From: Pseudomonadota bacterium
Lineage (GTDB): Bacteria; Pseudomonadota; Gammaproteobacteria; Steroidobacterales; Steroidobacteraceae
Direction: 5' to 3'
DNA length: 7,530 nt
Assembly: GCA_021817875.1 (NCBI GenBank)
Contig: JAKAFQ010000189.1
Coordinates: 1-7,530, forward strand
The stretch's first letter is position 1. Every line of letters begins with the position of its first letter. The notes under the pieces are model-generated. The model had not been told where the DNA came from. It ran no database searches and worked only from the letters and a program-made list of their open reading frames with translations. Made by a program: the position numbers and the translations under genes. Below, piece after piece: positions 1 through 6,985 of this stretch.

Positions 1-1
1 T

Positions 2-658
2 TCCGATCTGGCTGGCCTGCCGGTACTGGTCGATGGAGACACCGGCTACGGCGAAGCGCTCAACGTGATGCACATGGTGCGCGCCTTCGAGGATGCCGGA
101 GCGGCGGCGGTGCACATCGAGGATCAGCTGCTGCCGAAGAAGTGCGGCCACCTGAACGACAAGAAGCTCGCCACGCCGGAGGACATGGCGGCCAAGATCG
201 CCGCGGCACGGCGCGCGCGGCGGCACCTGTACATCATCGCGCGTACCGATGCGGCCGCGAACGAAGGTCTCGACGCGGCGGTGGCGCGCGCCAGGCGCTA
301 TCTCGACGCGGGCGCGGATGCCATTTTTCCCGAGGCGCTCCTCAGCGAGCAGATGTTCCGCGAGTTCGCGCGGCGGCTCGACGCGCCGCTGCTCGCCAAC
401 ATGACGGAGTTCGGCCGCACGCCCTACTTCAGCGCCGAACAGTTCGCGGACATGGGATTTTCGATGGTGATCTGGCCGGTGAGCAGCCTGCGGATCGCCG
501 CCCGGGCCCAGGAGCGGCTCTATTCCGTCATCGCCCGCGAGGGCGGCCCGCGCAGTCTCATCGGCGAGATGCAGAGCCGCCAGGAACTCTACGAAACCAT
601 CTCCTATGCGGATTACGAGGCGCTCGACGCCTCGATCGTGAAGACCGTGCTGCCCTAG
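2..658 (+). CDS. Methylisocitrate lyase-like enzyme (PEP mutase/isocitrate lyase superfamily), 5' end outside window
   Basis: The reading frame is open from the left edge, giving 218 visible residues. The family is about 290-300 residues long, so roughly 75 N-terminal residues are missing. Visible landmarks are the Mg-binding segment DGDTGYG (visible residues 11-17), HIEDQ (38-42) and the active-loop motif KKCGH (46-50) with its catalytic Cys48. A later ANMTEFGRTP segment and a C-terminal MQSRQELYETISYADYE stretch line up with E. coli PrpB as I remember it. The loop cysteine favours a C-C lyase. The likely reaction is cleavage of 2-methylisocitrate to pyruvate and succinate in the cytoplasm, the last step of the methylcitrate cycle. 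Related oxaloacetate decarboxylases and phosphonate mutases share the fold, so substrate is inferred. No prpC or prpD partner is visible. The gene ends in TAG and converges on a small minus-strand ORF 19 bp away. The GTG at 65 is internal, not the start. Confidence 0.85.
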   Translation, partial: SDLAGLPVLVDGDTGYGEALNVMHMVRAFEDAGAAAVHIEDQLLPKKCGHLNDKKLATPEDMAAKIAAARRARRHLYIIARTDAAANEGLDAAVARARRYLDAGADAIFPEALLSEQMFREFARRLDAPLLANMTEFGRTPYFSAEQFADMGFSMVIWPVSSLRIAARAQERLYSVIAREGGPRSLIGEMQSRQELYETISYADYEALDASIVKTVLP

Positions 659-677
659 CGCACGAGCCGCCGCGCAC

Positions 678-773
678 TCACTTGGAGCGCGCGCGGACCG
701 GACGCAGGGACTCGACGGAAAAGCCCACCAGGACCACGGTGGTGAGAATCAGCTGCGAAACCACGATGAGCAT
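678..773 (-). CDS. Possible small single-span membrane protein (31 aa)
   Basis: This short minus-strand ORF starts with ATG at 773 and ends in TGA at 678. The product is 31 residues: an uninterrupted hydrophobic stretch at about residues 2-20 (LIVVSQLILTTVVLV plus GFSV), then a basic tail, RPVRARSK. That suggests one transmembrane helix with the C-terminus in the cytoplasm. Support comes from a clear Shine-Dalgarno sequence (AAAGGA, six bases before the ATG), an in-frame TGA upstream that fixes the start, mostly G or C third codon positions, and an AT-richer leader than the surroundings. I recognise no family. It converges on the lyase gene and diverges from slyD, so it would be its own transcript. 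A chance ORF cannot be excluded at this length. Confidence 0.45.
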   Translation of the reverse strand: MLIVVSQLILTTVVLVGFSVESLRPVRARSK

Positions 774-814
774 GACGTTTCCTTTCTTCAGTCATTCATT
801 CAACCAACAGGGCC

Positions 815-843
815 AGTCTACGGACCGGGCCGCGGTCTGACAT
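815..843 (-). promoter_or_regulatory. Candidate sigma-70 promoter for the 31-aa ORF
   Basis: Read on the minus strand, ATGTCA (838-843) and TAGACT (815-820) are separated by 17 bases, each matching four of six consensus positions. Transcription would start near 808, giving a leader of about 35 bases that contains the AAAGGA ribosome binding site. The match is modest and is mentioned mainly because position and spacing fit. Confidence 0.25.
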
Positions 844-1044
844 GACCAGGGTGGGAGTGAGCGGCATCGGCTGCGCGGGGGCGGTCGGAATATCTCTTTG
901 GGGATAGGCATTTTCCCCAGCGGGTGTGCGGCGCTGCCCGAAGCGATGTGGCGGATGGCGTCCGGCACGCCGACCCTTCACCCGCATCGACTGCGGGTAC
1001 GACCCGACCGTGCCCGGCACCGGGGCGAAATCAGCTTGCCGCTG

Positions 1045-1053
1045 TGCTATCCT
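1045..1053 (+). promoter_or_regulatory. Candidate extended -10 promoter of slyD
   Basis: TGC followed directly by TATCCT forms an extended -10 element. No good -35 hexamer lies 16-18 bases upstream, which is tolerable for this promoter class. Transcription would start near 1060, so the slyD leader would be about 85 bases and would begin with the GC hairpin at 1062-1080. Confidence 0.35.
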
Positions 1054-1061
1054 GCGCCGCC

Positions 1062-1080
1062 GGGGCCCGCAGCGGGCCCC
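1062..1080 (+). repeat. 8-bp all-GC hairpin in the predicted slyD leader
   Basis: GGGGCCCG (1062-1069) and CGGGCCCC (1073-1080) are perfect inverted repeats around a 3-base CAG loop. No T-run follows, so it is unlikely to terminate transcription. Its place just after the predicted start site would put a very stable stem at the 5' end of the slyD mRNA, where it might protect the transcript. That role is inferred. Confidence 0.5.
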
Positions 1081-1145
1081 GCCCGCCGCTCAGCCCTGAG
1101 CGAACCGCCGGTGGCGGCTGTGCGGGATCACTCGGAGGCTCCCAG

Positions 1146-1631
1146 ATGCCCGTCACGCCGGATTCCGTGGTCACGATTCATTACACCCTCAGGGACGATG
1201 CAGGCACTGTGCTCGACAGCTCCGCGCCGCAGGCGCCCCTCGCCTACCTGCATGGCCGCGGCAACATCATCCCCGGCCTCGAGAAGGAACTCGACGGGAA
1301 GAATGTCGGCGATGCGCTCACGGTGACCGTTTCGCCCGCCGAGGGCTATGGCGAGTACGACGAGCGCCTCGTGCAGAGCGTGCCGCGGCGCGCGCTGCGC
1401 GGCATCAAGGACGTTCAGACGGGGATGCGCCTGCAGGCGCAGACCGCCGAAGGGCCGCGAGCCGTCACCGTCACCAAGGTGCTCGGCGACATGGTGACCC
1501 TCGACGGCAACCACCCTCTGGCCGGCAAGAGCCTGCACTTCGACGTGCGGATCGAGGACGTCCGTCCGGCGACCGAGGAAGAACTCTCACACGGACACGT
1601 GCACGGTCCGCACGGCGCTCATCAGCACTAG
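1146..1631 (+). CDS. slyD: FKBP-type peptidyl-prolyl cis-trans isomerase SlyD
   Basis: The product is a 161-residue cytoplasmic prolyl isomerase, chaperone and metal-binding protein. In E. coli, SlyD helps fold proline-limited proteins and supplies nickel for hydrogenase maturation. The FKBP core occupies about residues 7-70 (VTIHYTLRDDAG, YLHGRGNIIPGLEKEL), and the inserted chaperone flap about 70-125. The core resumes at GNHPLAGKSLHFDV (121-134), and the TEEELSHGHVHG segment strongly matches E. coli SlyD. The tail carries six histidines (149, 151, 153, 156, 159, 161) but none of the cysteines of the E. coli tail, and it is much shorter, so metal capacity is probably lower. The start is set by GGAGG at 1134-1138, seven bases before the ATG. 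A longer in-frame extension upstream has no SlyD similarity. The gene converges on the oxygenase gene with a 21-bp gap and no clear terminator. Confidence 0.95.
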   Translation: MPVTPDSVVTIHYTLRDDAGTVLDSSAPQAPLAYLHGRGNIIPGLEKELDGKNVGDALTVTVSPAEGYGEYDERLVQSVPRRALRGIKDVQTGMRLQAQTAEGPRAVTVTKVLGDMVTLDGNHPLAGKSLHFDVRIEDVRPATEEELSHGHVHGPHGAHQH

Positions 1632-1652
1632 CGGCCACGCTCGAGCCCGGCG

Positions 1653-2264
1653 CTAGAACCAACTGTAGTTGAAACTGATGCTGATCCGCTCGGCCGCGAG
1701 CGGATTCGCCGGCACCTCGTGCCGCAGCCAGCTCTCGAAGAGCACCGCGCTCCCGGCCTCGGCCGGGAGGGTGACCCACGGTTGGTTCGCCCGCTTGGCG
1801 GCCTTACGCCGCGGCGGCGCCGCCATCATGCGCGAGAGCCTGGGATCCTCGACCTTCAGACCCGGGCAACCGCGCGGCGTGCTGACGTAATACGTGCCAC
1901 TGATCGTCGACAAGGGGTGGATGTGCAGGCTGTGCACCGTGCCGCGCGGCATGATGTTGACCCAGCAGTCGGTCATGGCCAGCTGCCGGCCCGTCAGGTC
2001 GAGATCGAGCGCGCGGGCGAAGAGGGCCACGTGCCGCCCGAGCGCCCGCTGCAGCTCGCCGAAGGTCGGCGACAGATCGTGCAGCCGGCACACCGAGCCG
2101 TACGAGGTATACCCGCCCGGATAGTTCTTCGCCGACCAGCGCCGACCTGCCCGGTCATCCAGGCGCAACTGCCGGCATTCGCGCAGCAGCCGTTCGTTGA
2201 GACGAGCGGCGCCCCTCAGGCGGGCGCGATAGACCAGGGTGGGGAAGAGCCGCTCGACGGGCAT
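1653..2264 (-). CDS. Putative 2OG-Fe(II) oxygenase, TIGR02466-like (203 aa)
   Basis: The sequence fits the family of about 200-residue proteins annotated as TIGR02466 or 2OG-Fe(II) oxygenase type 5, known mainly from genome surveys and phages. Landmarks are the opening VERLFPTLVY, the motif HSLHIHPLSTISGTYYV (111-127), EDPRL (139-143), and the end segment SWLRHEV (178-184) followed by ERISISFN (192-199). By analogy with double-stranded beta-helix oxygenases, H114, H116 and H182 are candidate iron ligands and R193 a candidate 2-oxoglutarate anchor. The usual HxD/E is replaced by HxH. The substrate is unknown. The start is supported by family-like N-terminal sequence and by a -10 box placed exactly for transcription from the ATG. 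There is no Shine-Dalgarno sequence, so translation is probably leaderless. It lies 83 bp downstream of aceA on the same strand and might also receive read-through. Confidence 0.8.
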   Translation of the reverse strand: MPVERLFPTLVYRARLRGAARLNERLLRECRQLRLDDRAGRRWSAKNYPGGYTSYGSVCRLHDLSPTFGELQRALGRHVALFARALDLDLTGRQLAMTDCWVNIMPRGTVHSLHIHPLSTISGTYYVSTPRGCPGLKVEDPRLSRMMAAPPRRKAAKRANQPWVTLPAEAGSAVLFESWLRHEVPANPLAAERISISFNYSWF

Positions 2265-2270
2265 CGGTTC

Positions 2271-2276
2271 AGTATA
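2271..2276 (-). promoter_or_regulatory. -10 box giving a leaderless transcript of the oxygenase gene
   Basis: On the minus strand TATACT (five of six consensus positions) ends six bases before the ATG at 2264. Transcription usually starts about seven bases after the box, which falls on the A of the ATG. No -35 resembling TTGACA is visible, because the -35 area lies within the hairpin at 2277-2318. Confidence 0.4.
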
Positions 2277-2318
2277 GCGGCGGCGGACCGGAAGATCCCC
2301 CTCCCGGTCCGCCGCCGC
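2277..2318. terminator. 15-bp perfect hairpin after aceA (atypical terminator candidate)
   Basis: GCGGCGGCGGACCGG (2277-2291) pairs perfectly with its reverse complement at 2304-2318 around a 12-base loop. It lies 29 bases past the aceA stop codon, where a terminator for the aceBA operon is expected. No T-run follows on the minus strand: the next bases are the TATACT box. It may stop transcription imperfectly, protect the 3' end of aceBA mRNA, or tune the oxygenase promoter. Confidence 0.55.
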
Positions 2319-2347
2319 CGTGCTCAGCGCGTCGCGCCAGTCCGACC

Positions 2348-3649
2348 TTACGAGGCGCGTCCGAACTGTTGCGCCTCCGTGCTGCCCGTCAGAGCCGTGA
2401 TGGACGAGGTGCCGCCGGTGATGGCCTGCGTCAGCTCATCGAAATAGCCGGCGCCCACCTCCCGCTGGTGACGGGTGGCGCTGTAGCCGTGCTTCTCGGC
2501 GGCGAATTCCGCCTGCTGCAGCGCCACGTAGGCCGACATGTGCTGCTGCCTGTAGCCGCGCGCCAGGTCGAACATCGAGAAGTTGAGCGCATGGAAGCCC
2601 GCGAGCGTGATGAACTGGAACTTGTAGCCCATGGCACCGAGTTCGCGCTGGAACTTCGCGATGGTTTCATCGTCGAGCTTGCGCTTCCAGTTGAACGACG
2701 GCGAGCAGTTGTACGCCAGCAGCTTGCCCGGGAAGTGCCGGTGCACGCCTTCGGCGAAATGGCGCGCCTCCTGCAGGTCGGGCTTGGCGGTCTCGCACCA
2801 CAGCAGGTCCGCATACGGCGCGTACGCGCAGGCGCGCGCGATGGCCTGCTCCAGGCCCGCCTTGACGTAGAAAAAGCCCTCCGCGGTGCGCCCCTTGTCG
2901 GTCTCGATGAACGGCCGGTCGCGCTCGTCCACATCCGCGGTCAGCAGGTTCGCCGACTCCGCGTCCGTGCGCGCCACGAGCACCGTGGGCACATTGCACA
3001 CGTCGGCCGCCAGACGGGCGGCGATCAGCTTGTTGACCGCTTCCTGAGTCGGCACCAGCACCTTGCCGCCCATGTGGCCGCATTTCTTCGCCGAGGACAG
3101 CTGGTCCTCGAAATGCACGCCGGCCGCGCCTGCCTCGATCATCTGCTTCATCAGCTCGAAGGCATTGAGCACGCCGCCGAAGCCGGCTTCGGCGTCGGCG
3201 ACGATCGGCTTCAGCCAGTCGACGCTGTCATCGCCTTCGGCGTGATGCACCTCGTCGGCTCTGCGCAGGGTCGCGTTGATGCGCCGCACCACCGCCGGCA
3301 CCGAATCGGCCGGATACAGCGACTGGTCCGGATACATCTGTCCGGCCAGGTTGGCATCCGCGGCCACCTGCCAGCCGGACAGATAGATCGCGTCCAGCCC
3401 CGCTTTGACCTGCTGCATGGCCTGGTTGCCGGTGAGCGCGCCGAGCGCGTTGATGAAGGGCTTCTCGTTGAGATAGCGCCAGAGTTTCTCGGCCGCGAGG
3501 CGCGCCCAGGAATGCTCGAGCGGAATGGTGCCGCGCAGGCGCACGACGTCCTGCGGCTGGTAGCCGCGCTCGATGCCCCGCCAACGGGGGCTCTCGTGCC
3601 AGGCTTGGCGCAGTTCATCGGCGGTCGGTAAGGGTTTGATCGGTGTCAT
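2348..3649 (-). CDS. aceA: Isocitrate lyase
   Basis: Isocitrate lyase cleaves isocitrate to succinate and glyoxylate, the first glyoxylate-shunt step, in the cytoplasm as a tetramer. The 433 residues match E. coli AceA (434) nearly end to end. Visible signatures are [12 protein letters not shown] (91-102), the metal-binding DAEAGFGG (152-159), the active-loop [14 protein letters not shown] (188-201) with catalytic Cys190, and NCSPSFNW (314-321). The tail [18 protein letters not shown] is also typical. All key residues are intact. A stretch near residues 136-146 is shorter than in E. coli. A GGAG at 3659-3662 lies nine bases before the ATG and inside the 18-bp gap after aceB, so the two genes are co-transcribed from the aceB side. 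No phosphorylation switch gene (aceK) follows here; the oxygenase gene does. Confidence 0.98.
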   Translation of the reverse strand: MTPIKPLPTADELRQAWHESPRWRGIERGYQPQDVVRLRGTIPLEHSWARLAAEKLWRYLNEKPFINALGALTGNQAMQQVKAGLDAIYLSGWQVAADANLAGQMYPDQSLYPADSVPAVVRRINATLRRADEVHHAEGDDSVDWLKPIVADAEAGFGGVLNAFELMKQMIEAGAAGVHFEDQLSSAKKCGHMGGKVLVPTQEAVNKLIAARLAADVCNVPTVLVARTDAESANLLTADVDERDRPFIETDKGRTAEGFFYVKAGLEQAIARACAYAPYADLLWCETAKPDLQEARHFAEGVHRHFPGKLLAYNCSPSFNWKRKLDDETIAKFQRELGAMGYKFQFITLAGFHALNFSMFDLARGYRQQHMSAYVALQQAEFAAEKHGYSATRHQREVGAGYFDELTQAITGGTSSITALTGSTEAQQFGRAS

Positions 3650-3667
3650 GTTAAGGTACTCCGGCCG

Positions 3668-5305
<1,638 letters not shown>

Positions 5306-5338
5306 GAGCAGGGTCCTCGTACCGTCGATCCGGGACCC

Positions 5339-5344
5339 AGAATA
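5339..5344 (-). promoter_or_regulatory. Weak -10 candidate of the aceBA promoter
   Basis: TATTCT on the minus strand matches four of six -10 positions and is the best candidate between aceB and the half-site array. No good -35 is seen 16-18 bases upstream, as expected for a promoter that needs an activator. The TGTGAA half-sites at 5378-5397 would lie at about -45 to -65 relative to a start near 5333. Confidence 0.3.
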
Positions 5345-5353
5345 ATCCCCTGA

Positions 5354-5398
5354 TGTGAAGAATTTGACGGCAGAAACTTCACACTGTTAATTTCACAG
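5354..5398. promoter_or_regulatory. Candidate operator: repeated TGTGAA half-sites
   Basis: TGTGAAG at 5354-5360 is mirrored by CTTCACA at 5377-5383, with 16 bases between. A further TTCACAG at 5392-5398 forms a 15-bp near-palindrome with CTGTTAA at 5384-5390 (six of seven positions pair). There are thus three exact TGTGAA half-sites and one degenerate one within 45 bp. The 60 bases 5341-5400 are only about 38% GC, against much higher GC on both sides. The array lies between the aceBA promoter region and the regulator gene and overlaps the regulator's own promoter candidate. Binding by that regulator is inferred. Confidence 0.5.
5364..5391 (+). promoter_or_regulatory. Candidate sigma-70 promoter of the regulator gene
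   Basis: TTGACG (5364-5369, five of six) and GTTAAT (5386-5391, four of six) are separated by 16 bases. Transcription would begin near 5398, giving a leader of about 34 bases with GAGG at 5422-5425 before the ATG. The -35 lies between the arms of the TGTGAA palindrome and the -10 overlaps the second palindrome, an arrangement that suits autorepression. Confidence 0.45.
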
Positions 5399-5431
5399 CA
5401 AGCCGGTCGCCTCCGGCACCCGAGGTCCGCC

Positions 5432-6985
5432 ATGACACCACTGCTGCGCAAGGGACATTTTCTGGGCGCGAAGCTCCGCGACCTGCGCAAGCGCAACGGT
5501 TTGACGCTCGAGGAGCTGTCGGTGCGCTGCATCCAGCGCGACGCCGGGCACGCCCCTTCGGTCTCCTACCTCAGCATGATCGAAAGCGGCAAGCGCGTCC
5601 CCTCGGCCGAGCTGCTGGAGCTGCTTTCGCAGGTCTTTCAGCGCCCCCCCGGCTGGTTTCTCGATGAAAGCGGCGAGTCGGAGCTGCCGGCCGTGTCGGC
5701 GCCGGCGGGCGGCGCGGCGAAGATACCGCTCGAGCCCGGATTCCTGTTCTCGAAGGACGTACTGCAGGCGGCCATTCCGGAGCTGCTGCAGCAGACCGGC
5801 ACCAGCGGCCGGCAGTTTGCCCACCTGCTCATCCGTTCTCACCAGGAGATGTCGCGTAACGACTTCCCGGACCTGGAGCGCGCGGCCGAGGAGGTGGGTG
5901 AGCGCAAGTTTCCGCTCGACGTCGAGGATCTGCTGCGCCTGACACGACGCCATGGTCTGGAGATCCGCTGGTTCGACCGCAAGCCGGTGCTCGCCCGGGA
6001 CAAGGATCGCGATGTGCGCAGCATGCTGCGCTCGTTCTTCGAGCCCCCCCGGCACGTCTACGCCAACCGCGCCCTGCAGAGCGACCCGGCGCGGCTGAAG
6101 TTCGACCTGGCGGCGCACATCGCGCACAAAGTGCTGCACGGAGGCGATGGCTTGAAATCCGCGCATGCCACCGGCGGGGAGATGGGCGGCAGCCCGGAAG
6201 GCCACGCCACGGGCGGCATGAATGCCCAGGACGTGCTGCACGCCTGGCGCGACTTCGAATGCAGTTTCTTCGCCGGCGCACTGCTCGCCCCGCGGGTGCC
6301 GTTCCGGCGATTCCTGGCGCGCGAGCGCTACCGGATCGACGCCGGCACGCGCCTCGAGCTCACCCCCGCGGTCATCATGCGGCGCATGACCAAGGTCTCG
6401 CCTTATCCCTACTGGCACTTCTTCGACGCCTATCCTCCGGGTTACCTGCGCGCCGTGTATCGGGGCAACGGCATTCCTCTGCCGTGGGGCAACATGGCGC
6501 AGGTGAGCGACCCCTGTCCCAACTGGGCGGTTTTCCACATGATCGACAGCCAGCACGACATCGGCTCGCAGATCTCGGTGCTGCGCGACGGCGAGCGCTC
6601 GCTCCTGTACTGCTGCCACTCGCGCCGCGTGCGCGACATGGCAGGCAACCCGCACGTGCTGTCGGTGGGCGTCGATCTGGCCCCGGCGCTCGATGCCAAT
6701 GGAGTGGCCAGTCACGAGACCATCGAAGCCATTCTGGCCGAATGTCTGCGCGGCCGCGGGGAGGCACGCGCCCCGAAGGCCGCCCATGCCGCGCTGCGGG
6801 CGGTCGCCAACGTGCTCGACATCGCGTGGATAGAGGACGCGCTGGAATCACCGGCGCGCATCATCTGCCCGCGCAGCTCCCGCTGTCCGCGCCGCGAGAA
6901 GTGCGCCGGCGCCAAGACCCGCCCGTCGCGGGCCCGCGAGATCGACGAGGTGAAGGCCGAGATTCTGGGGCGCCCTAACCCATGA
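5432..6985 (+). CDS. XRE-type regulator with large cysteine-containing C-terminus, probable aceBA regulator (ScfR/DUF3612-like)
   Basis: The 517-residue product has an XRE helix-turn-helix at about residues 10-75 (LRDLRKRNGLTLEELS, then SYLSMIESGKRVPS). A middle region follows, with RQFAHLLIRSHQEM (127-140) and FPDLERAAEEVG (145-156). RLKFDLAAHIAHKVLH (221-236) sits where related regulators carry a DUF955-type segment, but it lacks HExxH, so no protease activity is expected. The C-terminal part includes RRMTKVSPYPYWHFFDAYPPG and YRGNGIPLPWGNM. It ends with cysteines at 362, 394, 395, 438, 479, 485 and 491, the last three as CX5CX5C. The layout resembles ScfR-type short-chain acyl-CoA regulators (RamB, PrpR, PccR) and, from memory, DUF3612 proteins beside aceBA in vibrios. 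The start is set by GAGG at 5422-5425, six bases before the ATG. Its divergent position makes aceBA the likely target. Activator or repressor status is unknown. Confidence 0.85.
   Translation: MTPLLRKGHFLGAKLRDLRKRNGLTLEELSVRCIQRDAGHAPSVSYLSMIESGKRVPSAELLELLSQVFQRPPGWFLDESGESELPAVSAPAGGAAKIPLEPGFLFSKDVLQAAIPELLQQTGTSGRQFAHLLIRSHQEMSRNDFPDLERAAEEVGERKFPLDVEDLLRLTRRHGLEIRWFDRKPVLARDKDRDVRSMLRSFFEPPRHVYANRALQSDPARLKFDLAAHIAHKVLHGGDGLKSAHATGGEMGGSPEGHATGGMNAQDVLHAWRDFECSFFAGALLAPRVPFRRFLARERYRIDAGTRLELTPAVIMRRMTKVSPYPYWHFFDAYPPGYLRAVYRGNGIPLPWGNMAQVSDPCPNWAVFHMIDSQHDIGSQISVLRDGERSLLYCCHSRRVRDMAGNPHVLSVGVDLAPALDANGVASHETIEAILAECLRGRGEARAPKAAHAALRAVANVLDIAWIEDALESPARIICPRSSRCPRREKCAGAKTRPSRAREIDEVKAEILGRPNP

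Larger units (their letters stand above)
774..1145. other. Non-coding stretch between the 31-aa ORF and slyD
   Basis: No convincing gene lies here. The open frames that cross it have no ribosome binding site and no recognisable composition. It holds promoter candidates in both directions (815-843 minus, 1045-1053 plus). It also holds three small inverted repeats: TGGGGA/TCCCCA at 899-919 with a 9-base loop, ACCCGCA/TGCGGGT at 980-998 with a 5-base loop, and the stronger slyD leader hairpin at 1062-1080. None is followed by a T-run on either strand, so none is a standard intrinsic terminator. A small RNA cannot be ruled out, but nothing positive supports one. Confidence 0.6.

Noticed and set aside
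142..840. 232-codon plus-strand frame overlapping the lyase gene
   Set aside because: It is an out-of-frame shadow of the lyase with Arg-rich composition, and the lyase frame carries all the family motifs.
980..998. Terminator from the ACCCGCA/TGCGGGT hairpin
   Set aside because: There is no T-run on either strand and no gene ending nearby that would need it.
796..1020. 74-codon minus-strand frame upstream of the 31-aa ORF
   Set aside because: It has no ribosome binding site, a low-complexity Pro/Arg composition and no recognisable family, and it runs through the promoter candidate.
924..1145. N-terminal extension of slyD to an upstream ATG
   Set aside because: The extra 74 residues have no SlyD similarity and cross the promoter candidate and hairpin, while the ATG at 1146 has a well-placed GGAGG.
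2369..3631. 420-codon open frame on the plus strand opposite aceA
   Set aside because: It is a shadow of aceA in GC-rich sequence: its residues are mostly Arg, Ala, Gly, Leu and Val, with no recognisable domain, while aceA matches its family end to end.
5385..5397. CRP-like site (TGTTA...TCACA) in the aceB/regulator spacer
   Set aside because: Only three bases separate the half-sites, whereas CRP sites need six, so the resemblance is limited to the half-site sequence.
5393..6787. 464-codon open frame on the minus strand opposite the regulator gene
   Set aside because: It is antisense to a well-supported coding region, and its sequence is rich in His, Arg, Ala and Gln with no domain signature.
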